Assembly (NCBI GenBank): GCA_013115145.1 | Contig: JAAPAO010000394.1 | Location: 1-33,415 of the forward strand | Source: Perkinsus chesapeaki | Lineage: Eukaryota > Perkinsozoa > Perkinsida > Perkinsidae | DNA: 33,415 nucleotides | Direction: 5' to 3' | Part shown: piece after piece, positions 19,453-29,556 of the stretch | How positions within the stretch are numbered: the stretch's first letter is position 1 | How the letters are laid out: the number at the start of each line of letters is the position of its first letter | The notes under the pieces: generated by a model | What the model saw: the letters and a program-made list of their open reading frames with translations, nothing else | Database searches by the model: none | Told to the model about the DNA's origin: nothing | Position numbers and translations under genes: made by a program

Positions 19453-20049
19453 ATGGAACACTCAAGGGCAATGACGCATAAGCCCGAGAAAGGCGATCTG
19501 GCAGCGCACATATCCAATCACTCGCTGGTAGAGGTCAGTCACCACCGGTGGCTACGTATAGGAGACTAGCCAAGCTGAAGATTCGGCATGTTAACCGTTT
19601 TAGCCGACAACTTGTTCGCTATACTGCCTCTATGACTTTGATGTCTGGCTTGAATATAGCGCTCGTCTTCAATGTCTCCAGTTCAAAGGTTGGACCCAAC
19701 CTACGCTTCACTAGTTTACCCATTTGGCAGCGCCATTATTTGGATAGAAAGCTTGGACGCAACCTTTCCGCGGGTTCTCTCGATGCGGACCCGGCCCGCG
19801 GGAGTACAAAGAGGCTGGGGAAAAGCCTTTGCTGCTGCGGAATTTCGTTACAACTGCGCTTTTCCATCATCCTTTCCCCGAAACTCCCATAGGGTTCACA
19901 GTAAGTGTCAATATAAGTGACCCGCTGATAATATATCACCATTCCTTTAACTCTGATAACTTGCAGCGAAGTCTCGTGGTGTCGTTAACTATCAACACAA
20001 ACCACAACGATTATTCTTGAAAACCTCGCAATGGCAACAATATCGTTAA
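19453..20049 (+). CDS. small protein of unknown function, 142 aa, four exons
   Basis: Exons 19453-19527, 19604-19688, 19715-19900 and 19967-20049 keep phase throughout (introns of 76, 26 and 66 nt). The product starts MEHSRAMTHKPEKGDL and continues with LYDFDVWLEYSARLQ, then YPFGSAIIWIESLDATFPRV, then a basic, aromatic C-terminus (YQHKPQRLFLKTSQWQQYR). It resembles in style small mitochondrial complex subunits, but I cannot name one. The 26-nt intron is unusually short; skipping its removal places a stop shortly after QFKGWTQPTLH. The gene starts 115 bp after the kinase stop. Confidence 0.55.
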
Positions 20050-20151
20050 CAGCGTTGGTAGGATGCACTTGTGTTGCTGCTGCTGCCTGGTCGCTGCCGG
20101 TATTGCGGAGGCTCGCGTGCTAAGTTCAGTGATGCGGCTGTCATCACCACT

Positions 20152-20520
20152 ATGCTTCATTCATCTCCAATGTTTAGTAGACGCAACATAACGAAACTAG
20201 GCCACAGATTGAACAGGCGACCCTCCTCTAGGATCACCGTATATAAGATTGCTTGTATTCAATCTCCTGTCGTTGCAAACAATCGCAACCTAGTAGTGTG
20301 TCTTACAGGGGCCTTCGGCGGTATATTTCAACGGAACAGCAACATCAGCTGGTATACCGGTTCCGCCTCTTTATTGTTGTCGGGTATGTTGTATAATCGA
20401 AGTAGTACCAGGCAAGCTGCCATAGAGATACATAACCGAGAGAAAAGGTACAATGGAATAGGAGGAGACAGCAACAGGAGTAGGAGGAGCACTGTGGCCC
20501 GCCTTTATGACATATATTAG
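20152..20520 (+). CDS. doubtful ORF, 122 aa
   Basis: An open frame starts at ATG with a basic N-terminus (MLHSSPMFSRRNITKLGHRL) that could be a mitochondrial presequence, followed by hydrophobic patches and a Ser/Arg-rich end. There is no homologue I recognise and no supporting splice signal. It could be a chance frame. Confidence 0.25.
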   Translation: MLHSSPMFSRRNITKLGHRLNRRPSSRITVYKIACIQSPVVANNRNLVVCLTGAFGGIFQRNSNISWYTGSASLLLSGMLYNRSSTRQAAIEIHNREKRYNGIGGDSNRSRRSTVARLYDIY

Positions 20521-20603
20521 GTTGTGACTACTACTATTCTAAATAAGGAACAAGGAACAACGTAAAGAGAAGATGGAGGCGAGGAATTGTAGAAGGAGGA
20601 GAA

Positions 20604-20822
20604 ATGGACAATAATGATGATAATGATGATGATGAAGGCTTCCGCATAATTCTCGGATATCAGCAGCCGCCGACCCAGTGGGGACTTCCCACTGTCTATC
20701 ATCACACAAGAGCTTCTAGACCAACAGCCACTTGTAGCATTTACTTTAATGCTGGTAGCAGTGCAGATGGTCAGAGTGCTCCTTGTGGAGAATGCTCCCT
20801 CGGCGGAGGGTGCCAACGGTGA
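20604..20822 (+). CDS. doubtful ORF, 72 aa, acidic start
   Basis: The frame begins at ATG within a GAT-rich microsatellite (MDNNDDNDDDEGF) and ends CGECSLGGGCQR. It may be a small gene or chance reading through a simple repeat. No family is recognised. Confidence 0.25.
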   Translation: MDNNDDNDDDEGFRIILGYQQPPTQWGLPTVYHHTRASRPTATCSIYFNAGSSADGQSAPCGECSLGGGCQR

Positions 20823-21395
20823 TGATGCTGTACATTAGCAGACACTAATGACAGTAGGCTACAGTGAGAATAAGGACAGTAGGTGGTAACCTCCTCGAAG
20901 GATACATCATACGACGATAAGGACGACTACGACTATTAATACAAAGGCCTCGCTGTGAACAAGAGAGGCCGGCAGCACTCCAACACGGCGGCGGCAGCGG
21001 CAGAGAGGATAACCAATGGGAAAGACTGACATCCATTGGTAACCCTAACTGTAAAATAGGACACAAATTAGGAGGAGATGCAGCAGGAAGAACTATTAAT
21101 ACATACTATCAAAACCGCTGCACCTATCGTGGACTCCCAAGTCTCGAGTACCACAGCTACGGCTCGCAATTGTGGGAGCACGTAAAGGCTGGTGGTCTTC
21201 GAGATGGGAGCACGGTAGGCGTCTAAATGCGAAAAATGATCTATTTTATCGAACAGAAACTGCAGACATTTTCGAGAGGGAAGATGCCGCTATTATGAAA
21301 TCGGACAAGTAGGCTAAATAGGGACTGAATAATAAGCTAAACAATACAAAACCGCAGGTAGCAGTTCCATACAGCAGAAGATATGATGATAACGA
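20823..21395. other. intergenic, purine-rich, no supported gene
   Basis: Many AGGAGGA and GAT-type tracts are present, and reading frames are short on both strands. It probably holds the 3' flanks of the converging neighbours. Nothing further can be supported. Confidence 0.5.
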
Positions 21396-22543
21396 TCAAG
21401 AATGGACAGGGCACGGCACATGCCTGCGGCGCCAGTAGCTCGATCGACGTGCTTGTAGGTCAGCCATTAAGAACGGATTATGCATCTCCTTATCAGTACG
21501 ATTACGGATGACTTCTCCAACTGAATGTCGCCTTCCGCATGGTACGGTATTATCCAGACCACAAGTAATCGTACGGCACGGTGAGGATGGGTCACAAGGA
21601 GTAGACCGATGAATTGGTGACACCAACGCTGCGAATACATCCCCTCCCCTCGTAGATGCCATTGGGCTGTTGGGGAAGAGAGCGCTGGCAGGGGCGGATT
21701 GGGCGCGTCGAAGCTGCACTGGCTTTGGCGCTTGCGGAGCCCTCTCATCAATTTCCTCACTCTCTTGATCGCTATCAACCTCAGAGGTATCCTCCTCCTC
21801 CTCGCCAGGGCTCAGGAACATATCCTCATTGAAGCCATCAGCCCCACCATCACCATCACTTAGTCGCCACCACATATCCTCAGAACCATATTCAACGTCA
21901 TCATACACGTGCACAGCAGTAACCACCGATGACGACCTGAACCGCCGCAGACGGTTGGTTGTGCGTCGAGTGAGCTCCCCAGAAGAATCATTTTTCACCA
22001 TCACCGTCCTAGGCGAGCTGACACCGAAGCGAACAGCCTTCCCTTTCGTTGGCGACCTGCTTGGAGACATCTCGAGCTCGGAGGCTTCCGAGTCGATGCC
22101 AATGCCCATGAAACCTTGCGGTAAACCAAGCTGGCATTTGGATGATCGACGGGATGTCTTATCGCCGGCAGGAGGGACGGTGTAGAGGGAAGCGATTATA
22201 TCTTCCTCGTTGGCGTCTACATCAGAACTGCTGGCTATTGTGGACTCTACAGTAGAGGACCGGCCGATTGAACCTTCGTGGGTTTCAACTAAAAAAACAA
22301 ACGTATTTAATCCTGCTACAAGCGCGAATGCGATGGAAGGCGAATTAAAGCCCATACTGTCCATCGACGAGGCACCGAATAGTGAAAAGACCCCTATAGA
22401 GTAGCCCATGTGAAAGAGCAACTGAGCCTTCAATGGCAACGGACTTGCGCTCTAAAGGCAGTAATGACAAGATACACTAACAGGAAGCGATAGGGTTGGA
22501 AGGGTGCCTGACCATTACTAGGCAACAAGGTGGTTATCCTCAT
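21396..22543 (-). pseudogene. C-terminal part of an MFS-like transporter plus long acidic tail
   Basis: A long frame (22421-21396) starts LLFHMGYSIGVFSLFG and continues DSMGFNSPSIAFALVAGLNT, which resembles helices 11 and 12 of drug-H+/vesicular-amine type MFS transporters (MGYxIG then GF). A possible upstream exon 22543-22445 (FLLVYLVITAFRAQ) joins through a 23-nt GT-AG interval, giving 374 aa. After the helices come about 290 residues of disordered cytosolic tail: KAVRFGV (an RVxF-like PP1 docking motif), SGELTRRTTNRLRRF, an acidic block PGEEEEDTSEVDSDQESEE and RRAQSAPASALF. The expected helices 2-10 are absent. The tail frame is open and well kept, so this may be an expressed remnant. If helix similarity is misleading, it is simply a two-helix membrane protein. 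Confidence 0.5.
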
Positions 22544-22770
22544 CTAGATGGAGACCTCTACGGAGGATGAGTTCACTACGTAAAAGTTAATCCTACCAAG
22601 CACCAGACGTAAGTACAAGAGCAGAAGGTTTTCTGCTATCGAAGGCGTAACCAGAAGTTCGGACTAGTCGGATTCGGAAGTCGGCATGTCGCGGGGAACA
22701 GCTTTTCACCAGGAGGGCGCCCGCAACAGTTTGCCCCGTTAGTTACTATTCCTCTCTGTTCCTGCACTAT

Positions 22771-23133
22771 CTATTCTAATAAAACTGTTTTTGTTAATAA
22801 TAGATTATCTACGAACGCCACCATAAATGTCACTCCAACAGCCTTCCCCCGGTTATTACTAGCCTTCCTGAGATACTGCTCAGACGTTTTGGATGCTATT
22901 GGTAGCAAACCATTCTGAGGTGTCTTACTCTCCTCGTGTGAGACAATCCCTCTGCTTCGTATAGGCAGCAATGAGGACGTAATAACACCAGCAGAGCCCT
23001 CTGCTGTAGACGACTTGGATGACGTTAAAAATGACGACGACGATGGTGATGTGACACTGGGGCCTCCTCCTCCCGGTGGTGAGAGGGAGGCTGCCAATCC
23101 CTCAAAAGCGTTATCATTCGTTAGTTGCACCAT
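22771..23133 (-). pseudogene. N-terminal part of an MFS-like transporter
   Basis: This is a 120-aa frame from ATG. About 85 residues are Ser/Gly/Pro-rich and cytosolic in style, followed by AVGVTFMVAFVDNLLLTKTV, which matches helix 1 of vesicular-amine/DHA1 MFS transporters (DNxLLTxxV). The frame then stops at 22771, where a full transporter would run on for some 300 residues. It lies about 230 bp upstream of, and on the same strand as, the helix 11-12 piece. It is best read as the other end of one transporter gene that lost its middle. Confidence 0.45.
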
Positions 23134-23266
23134 AATAATATTCAAAGAGTGGCAATATCAATCTAAAGCATCAATCCTCTTGCATCTTTACGCATGAGCC
23201 TCTCCCCACTGTCAACACAACAAGATTCAAGGCCAGAAAAATAAAATAAAATTTTCAAGCCAACGT

Positions 23267-24340
23267 TCAATTGGAATTCTTGATTGTCCACTCATAATAG
23301 CTCTTAAAAGTATCGCCCAAAAAATCAGCAAAGTTGACCCCATCCTTGGTCCATCTTTCCTCCAACGGCGGTACCTTCTGAGCTATGGTGTTACGAAAAA
23401 CATCCGCTCTTGTGCACCCTTTAGGGGCACTCAACTGGAAGTTAGGGGGAGTGTCGACGAAACATGGGCAGCTTATCCTAGCAATGTTGGGATCAGCGGC
23501 GCCTCTCACACAGTGGGGAGTGGCAACGAGAAGGCCACCAGTGATGATTTGGAGGCATTCACCGCACTGGATAACCATGATATCATTTGGTATTGTAACC
23601 TTAGAGGACACACTATTACGATCGGACACCCATAGACCAGCGTTCTCGGGATCAGGATTAGGCACCTGTTCGCCGGTATCGTGCTTGACATAGATATCAG
23701 GAGTTAGGCAGGTCAGGAAGCCGGAGTCATTATGCCAACCAATCCAAGAATCCTCCGCATTGGACTCTGTAGGGAAGTAATATAGAAGGCGTCCTTTGGC
23801 CTTCTGGGTATTGCACATCTGCTTGTAGAGTGTATCAGGGGCATAGTTCTCCACGCGAGATGAAGCCAGCAGGTCCACATGCCTCGATAGGTGCTTGGCC
23901 ATTTCGTACATAGTCTGACCAAGATCTCGGCACTTCTCCCTCATATCCGGGACGTCCTCTTGAGAAGGCCACACATTCTCTGGAAGGGCCCAAGGGAAAG
24001 CATCTCTCAATTCGGGTGCGGGATCATCGGTTAGAGGGTTGAAGTAAAAGCTGCCTTTGGCGAAGTCCGGCTTGTCACCAAGCTTCTCCTTGCCGTGAGA
24101 CCACCCGGCGTTGTACATGCTTCCCTCATGTTCTAATGCCTTCAGCTTATCACTGGGCAGAGTAGCCAGCTTGTGGGAAAGTGGGAGGACAGACCGCCAG
24201 AGCTTCTCCCAGTTGGGGACGCCTCGGATACCAATAGCACCGATACCGTTGGGACCGAAGGCCTTGTATACGGCCTCACTTAGGTTAGCCTCGGGGCAAG
24301 TAAGATCTTCATATTCGACTAGAACAAGGTTCGCCGACAT
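23267..24340 (-). CDS. 2OG-Fe(II) oxygenase, isopenicillin N synthase-like, intronless
   Basis: This is a single-exon frame of 357 aa from ATG at 24340 (an upstream in-frame TTG is not used). The double-stranded beta-helix shows H203-N-D205 (WHNDSG), H276 (TPHCVRG) and R288-x-S290 (ARIS), the full iron triad plus the 2-oxoglutarate-binding Arg/Ser of the IPNS/clavaminate-like class. The N-terminal DIOX_N-like part includes VYKAFGPNGIGAIGIRGVPN and GSFYFNPL. Proteins of this type oxidise small molecules or lipids in algae and protists; the substrate is not predictable here. It lacks introns while neighbours are rich in them, which could reflect retroposition or lateral acquisition. A CPCF pair follows the RxS motif. 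Confidence 0.9.
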   Translation of the reverse strand: MSANLVLVEYEDLTCPEANLSEAVYKAFGPNGIGAIGIRGVPNWEKLWRSVLPLSHKLATLPSDKLKALEHEGSMYNAGWSHGKEKLGDKPDFAKGSFYFNPLTDDPAPELRDAFPWALPENVWPSQEDVPDMREKCRDLGQTMYEMAKHLSRHVDLLASSRVENYAPDTLYKQMCNTQKAKGRLLYYFPTESNAEDSWIGWHNDSGFLTCLTPDIYVKHDTGEQVPNPDPENAGLWVSDRNSVSSKVTIPNDIMVIQCGECLQIITGGLLVATPHCVRGAADPNIARISCPCFVDTPPNFQLSAPKGCTRADVFRNTIAQKVPPLEERWTKDGVNFADFLGDTFKSYYEWTIKNSN

Positions 24341-25096
24341 TGCAAGAGTAAAAACTGTCAAAGCCAATTGTTAATGGTTAAAGAGGAATACTACCGAAAG
24401 AACTGGGGATCGAGTCGAGAGTTGTTCAAGCTAACTGCTAGCCATAGGCTAGCTTCGTTCAAAACGGAGTCCATTCTCGTGGCCAGAGTTAAAGCGTGAA
24501 TGCTGAGATAGTATTGACAGGTAAAGGTGTTGATATACTATATCAAATTGGCTTATTATCATATCACTATCGGCTTTAATCTAAAAAGACATTAATTAAA
24601 TGGCGCGCGCGATATCTTCGAACTGATAGAAGTTAGACAAATTATCGCGCTTCCCATTTTTCCTCAAACACTTGACTTGTGTTCAGGATGAGAAAGGTCT
24701 TTCGGGGAAATATTCTCTGTGATCTCAGGAAAGCCCGGTTCTCTTACGGTAGAAGACTGCATAAGTTTGTCAACGATAGTAGAACTTGATACTGATAACA
24801 CCGCATACACTAGGATACCAATGGAGTCGAGGCTAAGGCTTCATCATCCAACAACAACATCGCTTAATCATGCACAGAGTGCCACAGATAAACGCCAAAG
24901 TCTACGTTAAAAAGCACGACTATTCATGCTTGTAATAGTAGCTCGGCCTAGAAACCCTCAATGACTGTTGGGCCCAAAACAGCCCAAAACGATGTATCTT
25001 TGTAGCGATACCGCTGTGGTCTTACTCCATGTTGGTAACTGCTGTTGATGTTGTTATTAATTACTGAGGCTTGGCGTAAGGGTCAACAGACACTTA
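24341..25096. promoter_or_regulatory. 756-bp divergent intergenic region
   Basis: It separates the starts of the minus-strand oxygenase and the next plus-strand gene, so it should contain both promoters. It is AT-rich around 24535-24600. It holds a perfect 7-bp hairpin GCTAGCC-ATA-GGCTAGC at 24437-24453, about 100 bp upstream of the oxygenase ATG. No core promoter motif can be named. Confidence 0.45.
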
Positions 25097-25872
25097 ATGT
25101 CCAGTCAATCATCGGCATGGTTAGAGTTGCAGGATCGATGGCGAAAGGCTTGTCATGTTGTACATACCCCAAGGCCTGCCTCAGGCCTGGATAAGGTCCT
25201 GGGGACGCCACCACCGCCTCATCATCATGGAGAAAGATCAAAGAGCGCTAGATCAAGTTTGGCCCGAAGGATCCTGCTTGGTGAGAGCAAAATTCCTGGC
25301 GAGAAGCCCCGACCTGACCTCACTACAGCGTGGGTTGCTCTCCTCTTTCGTTCTTGTACTGCTAAGCGTTTTAGAGTATCGTACTTGTCCGATAGCATGG
25401 CAAAAGATATCGACGAGAGCATACGGCTGCCTCATCGGTGTGCATTCGAAGCAGCCTTGAACGCCATCACCCCACGCCAGGAGAACGCGGCCCGCCCACT
25501 ACACAAGACGAAGCACGCTCCCTTATCCTTTCTGCACGTGGCATTCGACGGATGTGTCCTCGACACTGGAGAGAAATTCATGAATAGACCGGCGACTTGT
25601 GGTGAGCTAGGTGTAGTAGGAGCAGTATTTGGCTCTGTGTGGCAGGTGCTGGTGGTGACGAGACTATGCAGCCTATCGATCCTGAGTTCTCAAGGCTGCT
25701 ATTTCAGCTCAGCGGAGACTCACAGTTAGCCTCTTTGCGAGACCACTACCGGGAGATTGAGCTCCGTGATGGACGGTTCGGAGGGCAATCATCCATGCCT
25801 GGTAGAGTACGACATGATCAGTTTCAACCGGTGGAGATAAAACAGCATAATACGGCCTTCGAAGGGGCATAG
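25097..25872 (+). CDS. hypothetical protein, 243 aa, two exons
   Basis: Exons 25097-25601 and 25646-25872 join across a 44-nt GT-AG intron (TGT G|GT GCT). The protein starts MSSQSSAWLELQDRWRKACH, has a Pro/His loop (PPPPHHHG), a basic stretch (SARSSLARRILLGESKIPG) and a more folded region around SLSDSMAKDID-like and LSFLHVAFDGCVLDTGEKF. The second exon is charged (FSRLLFQLSGDSQLASLRDH). No family is recognised. Reading through the intron would give a different, hydrophobic C-terminus and a stop at 25729. Confidence 0.6.
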
Positions 25873-26014
25873 ATGTGAATAATAATATTGGCTTGCGTTC
25901 TAGTCGATCAATCAGTGATCAAACCATATGAATTATTGTCAAACGAATGTGTGTGCGTTACCCAGTTAGTCCAACTTGACTGTCTCACAATTCAGGTTTT
26001 TTTTTGTCCAACAT

Positions 26015-26742
26015 ATGGCCATATTTTGTCGTTTAAAAGCAGCCCTTAGCCCTTCAGGTAAGGCTAATACTTGTTTCGTTACTCTCCTTACTCCCCTATC
26101 AGGGCCAACTATATCAACTCCATCTAATTCATCTCGTTCGACAGCTCGTACGAGGGCGTCGGTTTGTTCAACAAATGGTTCCCGAAAGGCTCCCCCAGCC
26201 CCTATAATCACCGACATTTCCGATGCGGAAGTTGGTTTCCGCTACACTCGTGCATTACAAACAAGAAGGCTCAGGTGAGCTGCCTCTGAATACCTGGCCA
26301 TTTAATTACCATGTTTTCTCAGCCTTGCCAGCGAATCATTTAACTCTTCCAGTCACCATGGGTGGAAATGGCCCTCTTGGGCTTCATCGAGATCGCTCTC
26401 GTCAGTGGGGGGCGTCAAGCCAGCAGCTGTCATGAAAAATAAAAAGCAACCGGTTGAGAGGTTGAGAGCAACGTTCACACGTTTCTTCAACGGCTTGTCC
26501 CGGAGGAGGCACAGCGTTATATGATCCTGCAATATGATGCTGTTCTTTATGACCCTTCTGTATCATTATTCGGTTCTCCTGTATTGGCATTCATCCATAC
26601 TCAACCATTCATATTCGGTGCGAAGCTTCTGGTATCTTGCATGCTTAGACCTTAGATACTTGCGTGGTCTCTTGGCATGCGAGCTGATGATGCTATACCA
26701 TACAGGGCTCGTCTTGATAGTATTGAAAATGAAGATGACTGA
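26015..26742 (+). CDS. hypothetical protein, 184 aa, five exons
   Basis: Exons 26015-26057, 26103-26274, 26323-26404, 26461-26631 and 26656-26742 agree in phase. The N-terminal half is Ser/Thr/Arg-rich; the C-terminal half looks folded (VESNVHTFLQRLVPEEAQRY, MILQYDAVLYDPSVSLFG, LAFIHTQPFIFGAKLL) and ends RLDSIENEDD. The last intron is only 24 nt (GTATCTTG...CCTTAG); if it is retained the protein stops after SCMLRP. The third intron (GTGGGG...GAGAG, 56 nt) has a weak acceptor, and without it the frame ends RRRHSVI at 26524. Function unknown. Confidence 0.5.
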
Positions 26743-26806
26743 TTGCACTTCATAGTTGTGTTGCGCTTAACAGTGTATTGAAGCCTCACATAAGCATTAA
26801 GTACAC

Positions 26807-27848
26807 ATGGAAAAGTACATTCGGGAGAGTGTGCTATCACGCGACACATCTGCATTGAAGATACTACTCGATGAGAATATTCTTCGGTGAGCCAGACACA
26901 TCATTTTCACCGAGGGAATTCGTTCTACATTAATGTACGGTATAGATGCTTCGTGGACTAAGAGGTTGATGATGCATCCGTAGATAGGTTTAATATGTTT
27001 ACAACACGCGGCGGTACTCGCTTACCCTGTTATTTGGAATTTCACAACACTGAGAGGGCTGGATAACTAATAGGATGACTGGTGTCTCCCCGCAGGCCCG
27101 ATAATGCTCCTCGCAATTACACGGGAACTACTCCCCTTCACGCGACTGTCAGACAGAACAATATCGAGGGTACTCTGCTACTGATACAGCATGGTGCTGA
27201 TGTAAATGCGAGGGAGATGCTTATTGGTGGGAAGAAAACAAACATAATAGACATTAAAGTCAAACAGATGTTGTCTTCAGTGGGTGGGAGAACCCCGCTA
27301 CATGTTGCTGCGAGAGAAGGGTTAATCTCGATCGTCGAAGTGTTATTGAAATACGGTGCCAACGTCGAGGCTAGAGATAAGAGAGGCTTCACACCGTTAA
27401 TGGAGGCCGCAGTCGCCAACCAGGCAACGGTGCTGAGACTTCTTCTAGCAGAAGGAGCTGACTACGAAACAACGGACTACGAGGGCCACAATGTCCTGTG
27501 GTGGGCTCAGGCTATGGGCTCCATCGATGTCATCGCCATACTAAGTGGGCAGCCATGGAACTCGGTCCCCAAGAGCATAAGCCAGGCTGAACTGACAGAA
27601 CACACGCTCAGATGCAGGCAGCTCCTTGGTGATGATCACAGGGACCTCCGTTTTACCCGCTTTTAAAATAATTTGTCGCATTCGGAAAAGGGGGCGGTGA
27701 CACAAAAGGTTTCCCGACTCACACTCCAAACCGGAGAGAGAGATTCCTTCTTATAGGTATGAAACCGCCGACAATCCCCAAAAAGAAAGGAGGCAAGAAG
27801 AAGGCTTCGGCTAAGGGGAAGGGTAAAGCAGCGAAAAAGAAGATGTGA
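26807..27848 (+). CDS. ankyrin-repeat protein with Lys-rich tail
   Basis: Ankyrin repeats bind protein partners. Exon 26807-26886 (MEKYIRESVLSRDTSALKIL) joins 27096 across a 209-nt intron. Four repeats follow: TPLHATVRQNN..LLIQHGADVN; TPLHVAAREGL..LLKYGANVE; TPLMEAAVANQ..LLAEGADYE; and a degenerate VLWWAQAMGS. A 20-residue insertion (LIGGKKTNIIDIKVKQML) separates repeats 1 and 2. Two ends are possible. Without further splicing the protein stops at 27666 (RFTRF, 216 aa). Splicing 27628 to 27757 adds MKPPTIPKKKGGKKKASAKG and gives 234 aa ending at 27848. The second has matched phase and good signals and is preferred, because the Lys-rich frame otherwise has no owner. It starts 64 bp after the preceding gene. 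Confidence 0.8.
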
Positions 27849-28621
27849 TAACCATTACGGTTGAACTTCGTTTGAAGCAAAGTGTGGGTATTTGTTTTGT
27901 TCAGTGCTGCACGGTGGGTCCTTGGGAGCTTTAGTCATGGAGCTTGGCTTAGTTGAGTATTGGTGCGCTGTGAGTATTGGCTCTGGCAATCGGCGACCAA
28001 ATTTAATCCTTCTGCTTCTTTCTCCTTATGGTTAGGGGCCTTAAATTGGAGCCAGGATACTAAATACTGACTAATCCGGGCGCTATCGAGTACTTTCTGG
28101 TGATTAAGTTGGTATCTTCAGATATCTACGTTCCGTAATACGCATTGATTTATAGTACTAACAACGTCAGTAATAATTCCTGACTGATTTTGTCGGTGTC
28201 TCAAGGGTCCACTTAGCAACCCATCTCGATTGGTCAGGAAAAGCAATTGACCATCAGATTTCCCTGCTGGGCTTTAGGAGTAGAAGTTATTGGCCATTAA
28301 TCTTGCCAGCACGGTTCTAACTTCCGGAATGGACGTAGGAGCGTTCTCGTCTGCACGAGAACCAACAAAAAATAGACTTCTGGCATGAGCAAAAGCGTAC
28401 GTGAGATTTGGGGTTTCCATCGCCAGCTTGCCAGCCCGAGATTTTTGCAACGAACTGCCATAGGTTCACTTGAGAGTCCTCCGTCTGCTACTAGAATGAT
28501 GTCTTTCGAAATATAGTGACTACAACCTTTTTGTCATTCATTATCCTTTAACTCGAGCTTAGCTATTATAATATTGTTTGAGTAGTACATGGACATCAAC
28601 AACACGAGCATGCCATAATCC
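27849..28621. other. intergenic between convergent genes
   Basis: These 773 bp lie between the ankyrin gene and the first secreted paralogue, which converge here. No reading frame longer than chance, repeat or RNA could be supported. It should contain two transcript 3' ends. Confidence 0.5.
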
Positions 28622-29454
28622 TTATTTAGCACTGCCGGAAGACTTCGCCGCCATTCTGGTTGCCCGCCGCATCTGTTTCTGAAGTCCCCGCCTAATCTTT
28701 CTAGAAGCTTTGTGCTGTGAGGACTTGAGAATCTTTCGTGGAGACATAGGTTGGCTTGGTGTTTCAGCGACAGGAAATTTCTCGTTGAGGCTGTCGCACA
28801 TAGATTCGAGGACATACTCGCCAGTGTATGATGGATGAGAGCTTCCGACGTCGCCCTTAAACTCTTCTACAGCTCTCTCAAAACGCTCATTGCAGGACAT
28901 GCGCTTAATAACATCCACGTCGCTTGAATTAACGTTCTTTCTCATACCGCTAAAAATTGTCCAAAGCTCACCGTCGATCAACCTGGTTTCATGCTCGATA
29001 TCCGGGTCCCTGATGATGATAAATCAGAAATAAAAAACTTCACTTCACTCACACGACATACAGACGTCTCACGGATACCCCTTGTAAGCTGTTCTCTTCT
29101 GCCCCAGACAGCTCCAAGTTCGGCGACAGATCTTTTGACCATGGAAGTCCACCCAACTTCTGCATGCAAACTGCCTGGGTCAAAGCTAGAAGCGAGCCGC
29201 AATCATCACAAATTGCAACGCTCTGATTATTCTCCTCATCAACAATAATGCAGTCTGAATCTTCACCTTTCCCTTCATCAATAATCATTCTTTCTCCTGA
29301 TACCCTAATACTTCCTTCAGTAAATCTAACTCTCTGACAAAGTTGAGTTTCGTTTGCCACAAACCGCGTGGTATCTTACAGGAGGATCACGTGCAGGCAC
29401 GTGGCTTAACAATACGAATAAAAGTGCTGCAGTGAGGCGGGTGAACGATAGCAT
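28622..29454 (-). CDS. secreted protein paralogue A, 247 aa, three exons
   Basis: Exons 29454-29380, 29333-29053 and 29009-28622 give 744 nt of coding sequence. The first exon encodes a clear signal peptide (MLSFTRLTAALLFVLLSHVP, then A) and little else, so the mature protein should leave by the secretory route. The mature part shares with paralogue B: RFTEGSIRVSG, DSDCI, AVCM, LELSGAE, VRRLY, the DP after the second intron, DGELWT, CNERF and SYTGEYV. The C-terminal 45 residues are strongly basic (SRKIRRGLQKQMRRATRM). Intron positions and phases equal those of B. No known family is recognised. The gene starts 102 bp from the divergent 112-aa gene. Confidence 0.8.
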
Positions 29455-29556
29455 GGGATAACGGAGGGAGATGCTGAAACCCACGTTTCAAGCAGTCGAA
29501 TCAACTCAGGCGACTGTACGGTAGGTACCGCGGCACGACACATTTCGGAGCTCGAG

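Noticed and set aside
20517-20816. Minus frame with a run of isoleucines
   Set aside because: The run comes from reading a GAT microsatellite backwards, and the frame has no ATG at a sensible place.
25966-26217. 83-codon minus frame opposite the 184-aa gene
   Set aside because: The plus strand has matched splice sites and a folded-looking continuation; the minus frame is a shadow.
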